Shown here: piece after piece, positions 1 through 9,469 of the stretch
Layout of the letters: each line of letters starts with the position of its first letter
Position numbering within the stretch: position 1 is the first letter of the stretch
Assembly: GCA_013054445.1 (NCBI GenBank)
Contig: JAAMPI010000105.1
Coordinates: forward strand, 1-64,000
Source of the DNA: Cudoniella acicularis
Taxonomy: Eukaryota > Ascomycota > Leotiomycetes > Helotiales > Helotiaceae
DNA: 64,000 nucleotides
Reading direction: 5' to 3'
Notes under the pieces: model-generated
What the model was told of the DNA's origin: nothing
The model's input: the letters and a program-made list of their open reading frames with translations, nothing else
The model's database searches: none
Program-made: the position numbers and the translations under genes

Positions 1-174
1 GGGGGAAGCGCGGGGGTAGCATACCAGCGCCGGTATCGTTAACCAATCATCAATACCGAATTTCGCCTTCTGAGAGAACCTCGTAAAGAATCGCATCGCA
101 ATGACAATACTGCATAGGGCCAAGAAGGTCCCACCGGCAGCGAGCACATAAGAAGGGTCTTGGTCGTGTCCCAT
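1..174 (-). CDS. Rhodopsin-domain (SAT4-like) integral membrane protein, N-terminal fragment
   Basis: The reading frame starts at the ATG at 174 and runs open for 58 codons to the window edge, so the gene is partial at its 3' side. The fragment shows a first membrane segment (about residues 9-28, ending ..CSIVIAMRFFTRF) followed by the FGIDDWLTIPAL motif. Fungal seven-helix proteins of the 'rhodopsin domain' family (PF20684, near plant-pathogen SAT4/PTH11 relatives) carry this combination of helix 1, basic loop and G-x-DDW at the start of helix 2. A GT near codon 52 (GTATGC) might be a splice donor. The 840 bp upstream give no convincing extra exon. Substrate and role are unknown for most members. 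Family assignment is fairly sure; function is not. Confidence 0.6.
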   Translation of the reverse strand, partial: MGHDQDPSYVLAAGGTFLALCSIVIAMRFFTRFSQKAKFGIDDWLTIPALVCYPRASP

Positions 175-1015
175 GATAATCGCAAAAACTTCACCGACTC
201 GATGAGATACTGAGGGTAAAGTTGGAAGTTGTTGAGCGGATGATGTGATTCAGGTTTTGGGTAAGTGTTCCTAGGAACGCTGTGGGTGCCATGTGTTGGC
301 GGGGACGGACAACCACTTATAGGACGTGGATGCCAATCAATAAGCATTATGTGCATAAAAGATCTGGGAAGCGGCGTCCAATCAAGTCCCCTGACTCTAT
401 GTCCCAGCTCTTGTTTCTCCCATTCCAGGGGAAATGGCCCGATCAGTCGGCCAAGCTCCAATACACTCTTGGTTGTACTACCACACCGATGTCATTCAAT
501 ATGGGAACGCTATAGTTGTGAAGTTCAAGGAATCATGCCTCAAAAGGCGAGACTTCTATTTTTAATCTCCGATTTTCACATGTGAAGCAGTACGCCGAGT
601 TGGTGTTTGTTGGAAACTGCGTGGATGGATCTTGATAACAAATCCTGGTGATGCAACTGACTTTGCATTAGCTGAAATGAGTTGTATTTGCCGGACATCG
701 CTCCGCTTTGGTTCGACATTTGCTGTGTGACCTTATTCCTTATCTCCGGCTTTGCAGAAGCATCTCGGCGCCCGAAAGTCGAGGTCTTTGTGTTACCTTC
801 CAACAGCGTCCAACGGCCAACACGAAGAATGATTGCCATAGCAGCAAGCCCCACATAGGTAGCAACTGGGTCCCCGGTCGATACAACTCACGACGAAATG
901 CTAGTGGTTGTTAGGATTAAGTCAAGATTTTTAGTTTCTACCTCGAAGTTGATATAATTTGATAAAACAATTCTTCCACATTGCCCACAACCACTCGAAG
1001 CACACCTCCCCAATC
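175..1015. other. Intergenic, no supported gene
   Basis: Several short overlapping frames exist on both strands (for example 576-854 on minus, with a hydrophobic start GLAAMAIILRVGRW). None has a recognisable domain or a consistent splice structure. It should contain the divergent promoters of the rhodopsin-domain gene and the acetyltransferase. Confidence 0.4.
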
Positions 1016-1827
1016 ATGCCACCCTATGTCGTGAAAGAGTTGCAGACGAAAGAACAGCTGGATGCAGTGGTAGACGTGATTTGGAAAGCGCAGTACTCGC
1101 CTTACATGCCATCCTCGTCGATATTCTTCCCTGTTTCTGGATACACACCTGAGGATAGAGCAGCTGGAATTTCTGCATCCAAGGAACGATTGTGGAAGGA
1201 ACACTTGTCTTCCAGTCCAGCGGAACATACTTGGATCTTTGTAGAGGACTCCGCAACTTCCGAAATTGTAGCGGGTTCGCTATGGGAGTGGCACGAGAAG
1301 AATAAAGTTATGGATGGAATTCCAAAGATTGATATGTATTGGTGGCCAAATGGTGAGGCTCGGGAGTTTTGCGAGGAAATGTTAAGACAGTGTATGACGC
1401 CTCGTTCCCTATGGATGCATAGACCAAACGCTGGTAAATTCTTCTCTTGGTCTTCAAAAAAAAGCTCTGAACTAATAACGTGTGTATGTTTATAGGAGTT
1501 AGCATGATGGTCGTGCACCCGGAGCATCGAAAACGAGGTGTTGGTGGGCTCATGATGCAATGGTCGAACAGAAAACTTGATGAGGGAGGCATCGAGGGAT
1601 TTGTTGAGGCTTCGGAGCTGGGGAGGGAACTCTACGAGAAGTGGGGATATAGGGTGGTGATGAAAATTGCATTGTTTTTGCCTCCCAACAAAGGAGACAT
1701 ATGGAATAAGTTGGCTCATGAAATGATGCTACCTCCTTGGTATGCAATGTGGCGTCCTGTGAACGGTGTTGTAAAAGCAGGAGAACGGAACCGACCGTGG
1801 CAACTTGTTCCACCATTGCATCCCTAA
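1016..1827 (+). CDS. GNAT-family N-acetyltransferase
   Basis: Two exons, 1016-1433 and 1496-1827, are joined across a 62-nt intron (GTAAAT..ATAG) and give 249 residues. The frame closes exactly with codon GCT|GGA split 1+2. The protein has an N-terminal substrate-side part with W/Y-rich strands, then the acetyl-CoA loop VVHPEHRKRGVGG at about residues 145-157, matching the Q/R-x-x-G-x-G/A motif A of GNAT enzymes. After this comes ..ELYEKWGYRVV.., the usual strand with a Tyr near the catalytic position. Such fungal enzymes acetylate amines or small metabolites in the cytosol. The gene lies 430 bp from the 3' end of the putative RiPP precursor, so it could be a tailoring enzyme of that locus, but fungal genomes hold dozens of GNATs and proximity is the only link. 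Confidence 0.82.
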
Positions 1828-2258
1828 TCAGCAGTGTTCAATTGTCATTGCACTTTCGTTGGGAGGAGCAGCATTGGAATGAAACTTGGAAGACACAAGC
1901 ACAAATTCCACGCCTGAAATCTTGAATGGGGGTGTATCTGTTCATCCTGTCGACATTCATAAACTACAGCAGAGACCATTGCACCTTGGTATCGATCAGA
2001 TTGAAGATACAGCTAGATAAGAAATACATTTAAACCGGAATGTGTGATCCGTGCATCAAGAATCCAATACCAATCACTGAATTCGAGCTTGAACGAATTG
2101 TGATATTGTGATTTTTAGGTAAGTCGTGAAGTAGTCGTAAGTCCTACAATTAGATTTCCCTTCCCTGATGCTCCTAAGACTAAATTTAATTAGCCTCCAA
2201 AGTTTTATTTGTGTATGATGGACAAATATGTGAAACTCACTTGTAAATATCACCACGA
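1828..2258. other. Intergenic, 3' flanks of two convergent genes
   Basis: AT-rich spacer between the acetyltransferase stop (1827) and the precursor stop (2259). I see no gene or repeat. Confidence 0.4.
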
Positions 2259-2471
2259 CTAATCGATTGCTCCCACAGAATCGTTGTCGATCTCAGTAAG
2301 AGTGGAAGCATCGAAACGTTTATCAATGGCTCCCACATCATCATTGTTAATCTCGGTGAGAGTAGAAGGATCAAATCGCTTCGCGGCGTCGTGAGAGGGT
2401 CTCACAGCGAGACTGGAGCTGCTGACAGCAAAGACAGCTACCAGCAGGTAAAGGGAGGAGAAAAGACGCAT
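2259..2471 (-). CDS. Putative Kex2-processed repeat (KEP/dikaritin-type) secreted peptide precursor
   Basis: A single-exon frame of 70 residues starts at the ATG at 2471. An in-frame ATG at 2501 would add 10 polar residues and spoil the signal peptide, so 2471 is preferred. Residues 1-22 form a clear secretion signal (MRLFSSLYLLVAVFAVSSSS). A short leader ends in KR at 31-32, followed by an 18-residue unit, KR at 51-52, and a second 18-residue unit that ends at the stop. The units read FD(P/A)STLTEI(N/D)ND(D/S)VGAID, giving an exact 20-residue period. This signal-plus-KR-repeat layout is that of KEP proteins and of precursors of fungal RiPPs such as ustiloxin-type dikaritins, cut by Kex2 in the Golgi. 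A UstYa-type gene starts 890 bp away in the divergent direction, which supports a RiPP role. The units have Phe but no Tyr, Trp, His or Cys, unlike most known dikaritin cores. A secreted signalling peptide is the alternative. Confidence 0.72.
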   Translation of the reverse strand: MRLFSSLYLLVAVFAVSSSSLAVRPSHDAAKRFDPSTLTEINNDDVGAIDKRFDASTLTEIDNDSVGAID

Positions 2472-3360
2472 GTTGGATATTTTTTGGGGTTGATGGGACA
2501 ATTTCTGGCAGTATGTTGTTAGTATGACAAAACCGTATCATGGGATAACTACCTTGTATTTCAAATAAAATTTGTTGGTCTGAGCAAGCACTAAGTGTAA
2601 ACGTATTTGTATGAGGTAAAGAATTACCTTTTCGAAGGTAATTACACAGTATGGAGAATTTCGACCTTGAGACACTTATGGGTGAGGAGTTGGTGCTGCC
2701 GTGTAAGAAAGATGCTCGGAAATGGATAAGGGGGAAATTTCAATATGAAACTAAATCAAATCCCAAATTTTTTTCAATCATTCACGCTTTAGGCAATTCT
2801 CTATCTCAACACCGGAGTTTTGTGTGGGTCGTATATGCTAAACTGCCGGTGGCGCAATAGTTGTGTGACAGATGTGACATGCATATGCATCCAGTATTAA
2901 TTGCAGCAAGCAGCCGAAATCTTCACACCACTAATGAGTACTTTCCTTCCCTTATCTCTGCATGCCTCCATGGTTTGTGTCAAAAGTGATATTGCCAATG
3001 ACTCATTGGCCACTATCGAGGCTCTTCATAATCCTATCGGAATCGTATTCCTTTCTCGGTAGGTGTTACGAGTTATGTAACAAGAGTTTGGAGATTAGAA
3101 GACCAACTTTCTAACCCTCCCACAGAGGCATCCTCGAATATAGGTGGGTTGCGCTGTCGGGATATTCCAAATCAGTCTTTTCACATGAAACTGGACCAAA
3201 GCAAGGACCTTTCCATGTCTTTCTTTGGAGTGCGGAAAGCTAACCCTCCGATATCATTTAGACAGTTTAGGCAGCAAATATTTTCTATCTCAAGCTCTCC
3301 GCTATTCTCAGTCTATCAACTTCAAGCTGAAGCGATCTAGCGCCAACAAAAACAACAGTC
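2472..3360. promoter_or_regulatory. Divergent intergenic region between precursor and UstYa-like gene
   Basis: An 890-bp AT-rich spacer holds the promoters of both divergent genes. Short open frames (for example 2651-2860 on plus) lack any recognisable feature. A shared bidirectional promoter is inference from orientation. Confidence 0.4.
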
Positions 3361-4347
3361 ATGGAGTCACCCTCAAAAGAACGCTTGTTACAGGACGATC
3401 TTGCAGATGAAATCTCGAGCTTCCCATATCAACTACCCAAATCTCAGTTTTCTGGTTCTTTTGCAATCAAATTTATGCTGGTAACAATAATTTGCCTACT
3501 GGGAAGCAATACCTTTCTTCTGGTTCATTACCAAGCAGCTCAAAAGGAAAGAAGGCACGTTCTGGGTTCCTCACAATATGGTATGTAGAAGCAAAAAAGA
3601 ATTGAAGTATATTTGGCCGACTTACATCTATAGCTGAATTAGCATTTGATACTCCAGTGGTATATCACAATTACACCGACTACTGGGGATCCAATCAAAC
3701 ACTTGCAGATGAGCTTTGGGACAGCATTGACACGAGCCCCTTAGTTGTTGCTCTTGGAGATGACTGGGCAAAAAAGCACAATCTTCCACTCTCAATCTTC
3801 CGCTTCCCATGGGATCCATCTGCAAAGGGTGTATACTACCTCAAGGCATTCCACGGACTACATTGCCTCGTAAGCTCCTTCCAATTTATCTAGCATTTTT
3901 CATATTCTAGGGTTGGCTTGCCTGCTTATCTAACCATTAACGCTTCCTTAGAAATCCATGCGTAAAGCATATATAGAATATGAGCGCGGCTTAACACCTA
4001 CTATTCATGCGGGTCACTTCCACCACTGCATCGACGCCCTTCGACAGGATGTGCTGTGCTACGCAGACGACACACCCATGCCGATGCACGATTTCCCTAA
4101 TAAAGTCGGCAATAACCAGATACGGACGTGCCGGAATTTCGACCGGCTGATAGAGTGGACGCGTGAGCCGGAACGTCACGCTTGCTATCATCGCTGGAGT
4201 GATTACAAGGGCATGCCGAAGAATAAGCTGGAGATGTTTGCGTTTTGTGATAAGGATTCGGAATACCATCCGTTAATGAAGGCTTATTTTGAGAAGTTTG
4301 GTCACAAGCCGCTGTATGGAGCAGATGATCATTTTAGATCGTCTTAA
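3361..4347 (+). CDS. UstYa-family (DUF3328) oxidase-like protein
   Basis: Three exons, 3361-3580, 3634-3869 and 3952-4347, encode 283 residues; both introns (53 and 82 nt) are GT-AG and keep frame. A short polar N-terminus precedes one membrane helix at about residues 37-57, so this is a single-pass type II protein. The two family motifs H-x-x-H-C are intact: HGLHC at 147-151 and HFHHC at 174-178, followed by ..LRQDVLCYAD. DUF3328/UstYa proteins catalyse oxidative macrocyclisation or related oxidations in fungal RiPP pathways (ustiloxin, phomopsin, asperipin) and act in the secretory route; they also appear in some other secondary-metabolite clusters. The divergent KR-repeat precursor 890 bp away is the natural candidate substrate. 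Only one copy is seen here, whereas ustiloxin has a UstYa/UstYb pair, and no tyrosinase or P450 is next to it. Confidence 0.86.
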
Positions 4348-4650
4348 GGCATAGGAATAAGATAGCTAGCTTAGAGCTAGCAAAGTAAGCAAAATAAAAC
4401 ACACTTCTTTCTCTTTATTGGGCCGTGATTAGGAAAGCAAAACCTGTCGACCGATTGGCAACATAACTGAAATCTCTATATATATCGTATCCTACCTTTA
4501 GAGTAAGTTTACTGTTTTCCCCTAGCGGTCTTTGCCAACTTTGGAGACCTGAAATTATTATAATGACATTTCCTTCCCATTTTAGGTTGTTTATCACCCC
4601 AAGTCAAAGCATTCCCGGAAACAAATACCTACATCTGAACACCTCTCACT
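4348..4650. other. Intergenic, 3' flank of UstYa-like gene
   Basis: AT-rich spacer with no supported feature. Confidence 0.35.
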
Positions 4651-5376
4651 ATGAAATCCACAACTATTCTCGTAGCCATAGGCTTTACCCTGGCTACCCC
4701 AGCATAAGGTGCTCCTGTTTTTACCTGCCCGGTTGGTGACAAGTTACCGCGTCCACGTGACCACACTATCACATAAAAGCTAGCTTCCTCTAATTAGGAC
4801 TGTAACAACCACAACTCTCACTGCAACACCCATTTGACTCTGCAGCTCTGTGGACCAACTGCCTTTTCTGTTGGAGAGCAAGAATACAGATTCTGGGGCG
4901 CAGGGATGCCATGGATCTTTCGTTTCCCTTGCTTGTTTTCGAAGCGCTATAATTTCTACCCCAACTACCCCAACGCCCCCAACTGGGGTTCACCTGCTGC
5001 ATTCTATTCACATGACAGCTTTTTATATCGCGAGAACAGAATTACCATTAACTTCCCCCATTTAGGTCTCTCATATTGTCCTGCACCTCTGTCATTTCAT
5101 TGCGATAATAGATTACTTACCCTTCTGACATTTCTTGAAAATCGACCCGGTGTAGCAATTGTTACTCCAACGGCGAATTTAGTAGCTTCTGGAGCAAAAT
5201 CTAAATATACTGTGGAGATCCAACTGTCGTCGGCGATGGAGTCGATAAGGAAGAAAATGCATATATTGGACGTCGAACCTCGCTTTCCTCAGTCTTCTCG
5301 AGCAAATTCTCATCCCTCAACGTCAAATCCTCAAGTCTTCAAGCTTTCTGTCCCAATTCCAAAACTTCAACCCTGA
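4651..5376 (+). pseudogene. Relic of a small Cys-rich secreted protein (tentative)
   Basis: An ATG at 4651 opens a hydrophobic signal-like stretch (MKSTTILVAIGFTLATPA) that ends in TAA at 4705-4707. In the same frame the text continues with GAPVFTCP, as expected after a signal peptide. A possible intron from about 4730 to 4797 (ending CTAATTAG) leads into an open frame from 4798 with regularly placed Cys (DCNNHNSHC..) that stays open to 5376. This looks like a secreted small-protein gene broken by one stop codon, but no family is recognisable. The latter part (from about 4900) may be non-coding promoter of the next gene. Confidence is low; the open frame alone could be chance. Confidence 0.3.
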
Positions 5377-5447
5377 GATCAAAGAAGCTCATCAATTTTA
5401 TCTATAATCTTCCTTTGACCTCGACATTTACGCCACTGTCACTCAAA

Positions 5448-6539
5448 ATGTCTTCTCAAACCGTCTTCCGCCTTACTTCAAGAGACGGCTTCGAGGGGCT
5501 CCAGGCTTTCAAAGAGCTGATTCCCACCGTCGGCCAATATGAAGTCCTCATCAAAGTGCGAAGCGTCGCATTGAATCAACGAGACGTCGCCATCGCCACC
5601 TCTACGTATCCGCTTCCTGTGAAAGATCAGGTCATTCCTTGCTCCGATATGGCCGGTGAGGTTGCACAAGTAGGAGATCTTGTTAATGGGTTTTCCATTG
5701 GCGACTCCGTTCTTGCCCCGCTCAATCCTTCATTTGTGTACGGCGTCTTGCAGGACTCCCACGGCTCCGACACCTTTGGTGGCCTCAGAGATGGCATGCT
5801 TAGGGAATATATCGCATTGCCGGCACACGCCATGATCAAGCTGCCCAAGTCGTCTCATAGCTTCACTCAATGGGCTGCTGTGGTACAGGCTGGCACGACA
5901 GTATGGAATTCTTTTTACGGCAATATGCCGTTGAAGCCGGGTGACACAGTACTCGTTCTTGGTAAGATTGTCCAAACCTCCCCCCAAAACATCAACTTAC
6001 CATCTATAGGCACCGGAGGGGTTTCCTTGACGGCTCTCATCTTTGCCAAAGCTGCTGGTGCAACCACCATCATCACATCGTCCAGCGACAAGAAGCTCGA
6101 ATATGTGAAATCCAAATTCGGTGCCGACCACACAATCAACTACAAAACGCATCCCAACTGGGCTGCTGAGGTACAGCGCATCACTAACGGTCAGGGTGTA
6201 AACCACATCATCGAGATTAGCGGTGCGGGAACGATCCAGCAGAGTCTTGATTCTGTTGCGCGCGGAGGGATCATTTCTGTAATTGGGTTCTTGACAACTG
6301 TGCCCCAAGACAAAATGCCCAATGTGACTATGTTATCACTAATCCATGGCTGCGTCGTTCGTGGCGTTCAGGGTGGATCGAAGCAGCAACTTGAAGAGGC
6401 AGTTCGATTCATGGGAAGTCGTGAACTGCAGATGCCCGTGGACAAAACATTTGGTTTCAATCGGGATGAAATTATTGTGGCTCTGAAATATGTCGCCTCC
6501 GGCGAGCACATTGGTAAAGTTTGCATCAATCTAGACTAG
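5448..6539 (+). CDS. Zinc-independent medium-chain alcohol dehydrogenase / quinone reductase-like protein
   Basis: Exons 5448-5961 and 6010-6539 are joined over a 48-nt intron and give 347 residues. The intron length is a multiple of three, so the unspliced frame is also open, but it would place 16 foreign residues inside the nucleotide-binding loop. After splicing the Rossmann motif reads LVLGTGGVSLTAL at about 167-179. The N-terminal GroES-like domain has ..VALNQRDVAIA.. and ..IPCSDMAGEV... The GHE zinc motif and structural Cys quartet of classical ADHs are absent, as in the NADPH-dependent quinone-reductase branch. An in-frame ATG at 5415 would add 11 residues; 5448 fits the family start. 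The substrate is unknown. The last 14 nt of its coding region overlap the coding end of the convergent regulator gene. Confidence 0.88.
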   Translation: MSSQTVFRLTSRDGFEGLQAFKELIPTVGQYEVLIKVRSVALNQRDVAIATSTYPLPVKDQVIPCSDMAGEVAQVGDLVNGFSIGDSVLAPLNPSFVYGVLQDSHGSDTFGGLRDGMLREYIALPAHAMIKLPKSSHSFTQWAAVVQAGTTVWNSFYGNMPLKPGDTVLVLGKIVQTSPQNINLPSIGTGGVSLTALIFAKAAGATTIITSSSDKKLEYVKSKFGADHTINYKTHPNWAAEVQRITNGQGVNHIIEISGAGTIQQSLDSVARGGIISVIGFLTTVPQDKMPNVTMLSLIHGCVVRGVQGGSKQQLEEAVRFMGSRELQMPVDKTFGFNRDEIIVALKYVASGEHIGKVCINLD

Positions 6540-8739
6540 TATCTGCTAGAAGTTGGAGACTAGATCCAATGGTGTTATCAATCTCAAGAAAATGAACGCC
6601 TTGGAATATTTGAGCCCATATCTTGACAACCGTGGTAGCCATCCGGTGAAAGTGAGATGCGTCGTCTTCCAGAATATCCAGCGTCTCGGCAAACCACGTC
6701 TCTTTGATGATGCCAGTGATAATTCTCAGAAGCCTTCTCTCGACTTTACGCAGCCCTTCAGTACCGCAAGATCTTATATTCATCGAAATCATCTCAAGCC
6801 AGTCTTTGAGCAGCGATGCGCATTCGAGACTGCATAGCGAATGCTCAATGCTCCAGATTGGTGTCTTGGTGCGAGCCACAAACGCGATTCCGAGACGTAC
6901 TGGTAGGCTAAGAGCATGCGCAGCGTGGAGGATAGCTCTATCGAGGTGCGGCGATCTGTTCAGATTACATTTTTTGCCCAATCGTAGATCTCCTGAGAGA
7001 AGTCCTCGACATGGGCCGAGGTCTGAATTTAGACCAATATAAGCAAGTCTAAGTAGTGCAGTTGCGCTGAGTCCGAATGATGCATTGGGCGATAATGGAT
7101 CGAGAGTCGATTCATCAGTGAGCTCCCAGGATAATTGCCAGGTGCGAAGAGCGGTTTCGAAATATTTGACAGTGTCTGGCTGCAGCGATCCTGTAAATCC
7201 ATGGCGGTCGATGTATATTTGCTGAAGCAGTCCATGAATGAGTAGATAATTAGAGAACGAAGAAACACTTTCATCTTTGGGAATTCCAGTGCCATCGAAA
7301 AAAGAGCGGAGCCCATGCTGGAACTGACGTTCGATTTGACGAGTAGTCTGGTGCCATTGTGTTGCATTGTTCGATTTCCATTGTTCGGCATAACCAGGTA
7401 AGCAAACACCAACTTCATGATTCAGGATCAGCGGAGGAGTATTGAAAGCGATACTGTGCAAGTTGAACAGTACGTATGCAGTGAGTAAAGTTCTTCTCCT
7501 TTCCTCAACAGCGACCCACAATGACCAGTCAATGTCCTGTGGCATTCCATCCGATTCTGAGATTCCATTCTCCCTCACAAGCACGGCCAGCCGACCGCCC
7601 ATGGATAACGCGTCTGATAAGATTTTATTGTCCGCCCACGATGCAAAAGTAATGAGCAAGATGAACGTCTGTATCGTTCCTAGATTGGGCTTTTTGTTCG
7701 GAATTGAATGACCTTGTCCAGATAGCAAGTTCGATGTCAACCGGAGGTCCTCACGGCGTTTCTTCTCCAACAAAATTGCTTTAGCCATGAAGTATAGCTC
7801 ATATGATTTGGAGTATTCAAATCTGTATAGTGATCCGAGCGTAGCCATGGCTAGCAATAACTCGACATCCTTTTGCTCGGCCGCAAATGTTGCAGGGTGG
7901 ATAAATGGAAGAAACTTTTGGACGCATAAAAAGAAGAATTCCAGATATCGGGTTAAGGTGTTTCTGGACGGCAATGAGCACCCAGTTGGAAGTACTTCGG
8001 AATAATCTTGAACCCCAAGGCAGAATCTTTCATAACCAGATCCAGTGATAGACCATGGCACAGCATTGGCACCGGTATTGCCTTCGGATTCATCCTCATG
8101 CTCGGTTTGATTGTTATTCTCGAGTTGATCTTTATTTTCGGCGTCATCCTCGGCGTCATCCTCGGCGTCATCCAATGGTGGCAGGCGAGAACTAAACCGA
8201 GAAAAGTTGCTTATCCCCGGATGCTGGATATTTGGCGGTGTATCAATGAACATAACGTTTGTGTCAAAGAGCGTAGCTGGTAGCGTATCTTGGGTCATAA
8301 AGTCTGGGTCCCAAAAGGGATCGAGATTAAAATCAAGATCAAAATCATTTACACCTACCTCCACCTCGGCAGCATTACAGACCGTAGGTGCCTGCACAAC
8401 CTCTGGAATCTCTGCACGAAGTGGCGAGATCGAAGGAGGTGAGGGGTGTGATAACCTGGCATGGCGGACTAGAAGGTCTCTGTATGGGTATTAAAACTTG
8501 TACACATATGGCTAGGACGATGAGAAATCTACTCACTGTCTAGTGAAGCTCTGCCCGCAGTCGCAGGCAAACGGCTTTTCATGCGTGTCTGCCAATTGTT
8601 AGTAGATTTATAAAAGTACTTGCCATATAGGGCCCGTCTTACGCGTGCGCTCATGCCGCAGTAAGTGCTCCATCCGTTTAAACTGCTTACTGCAGTACCG
8701 GCATGGTGCGACAACGGTTTTAGGTCTGCCTCGAGGCAT
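6526..8739 (-). CDS. C2H2 zinc-finger transcription factor with fungal_trans domain
   Basis: Three exons (8739-8643, 8588-8537, 8479-6526) give 700 residues, with total length divisible by three. Residues 13-33 are a C2H2 finger (C-x2-C-x12-H-x3-H). Residues 41-61 form a second finger of the fungal CxC-GxxFxRxDLLxRH type, both close to the N-terminus. Residues about 85-200 are acidic and low complexity and include a 12-bp DNA repeat encoding DDAE units. From about 200 the fungal-specific transcription factor domain (PF04082) follows, with ..RYLEFFFLCVQKFLPFIHPATF... It is a nuclear DNA-binding regulator. Its 3' end overlaps the oxidoreductase coding end by 14 bp, tail to tail. Target genes cannot be told; the neighbouring oxidoreductase or NmrA gene is a possible guess. 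Confidence 0.9.
8139..8174 (+). repeat. 12-bp in-frame tandem repeat in regulator gene
   Basis: Three copies of CGGCGTCATCCT (the last ends in CA) lie in the acidic region of the C2H2 regulator and encode repeated DDAE on the minus strand. Copy-number change would keep the frame. Confidence 0.85.
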
Positions 8740-9469
8740 TGAGAGGGTTGTCCCTAAAGGAATATCGTTTCCGGATGGGTCGCTTTCGTCGTAACATGCG
8801 GCATTTAAAACCGGGTCGTGGTCTCAGTTATCTGGGAAAAATAGGCTATTTCTAACGTGCACTTTCGGGGTTCGGGCCAATTAACACTCCGTGGGAGCTT
8901 TTAGTAACAAATAAACTGAATTAACACAATATATCATAGTAAGAGTCTATTAAATATAGCGAGAGGGTCAAGCAATAAGAAATAAGATACTTAGTGTCTT
9001 TTCTCAAAATTTTATTTATTTACGAATAAAATTAAAAAGTTAGAGTGTATATGGAGTAACTTGAAGAAGCGGGGAAGGAAGGGGAGAGTAGAGAATAAGA
9101 GTTTGTTCTAAAATTATGAGATATTGAGATTAATATTTTGAAGCAGGGGAAGGGTGTGACAAAAAGAGTGCGCAGCGAAAGAAGACATAATTCATGCTTT
9201 GGGTTGTAATGCAGGTATTAGCTCCTACGCACAGACCCTCAAACAACATGATTTTAACACAAAGATTCTCTCACTGGGTAATCACAATATAAATGAAACA
9301 CAAATATTAATTAACACTGGTCGCTTTCCCAATCAAAGCTAGGTGTGAAAACAATCTGGAACTTACCCCCCTTTTACCCCTTTCACTAAGCGACCAATTT
9401 TGCAACACCACAAATTACCGCATCTCCACACCACAATCACCAAATCGATTCACTTGCACAAATGCCTAC
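8740..9469. other. AT-rich intergenic region
   Basis: 730 bp between the start of the regulator and the end of the NmrA-like gene. It is A/T-rich with purine runs around 8930-9160. No gene or clear repeat is visible. Confidence 0.4.

Noticed and set aside
576..854. Minus-strand frame with a hydrophobic start, possible upstream exon of the rhodopsin-domain gene
   Set aside because: No family motif and no splice connection that keeps frame to the ATG at 174.
4415..4597. Short minus frame downstream of the UstYa gene as a second RiPP precursor
   Set aside because: No signal peptide, no KR-spaced repeats.
5962..6009. Retained 16-residue insert in the oxidoreductase
   Set aside because: The 48 nt have GT-AG ends and interrupt the GTGG nucleotide-binding loop, so this is an intron although its length is a multiple of three.
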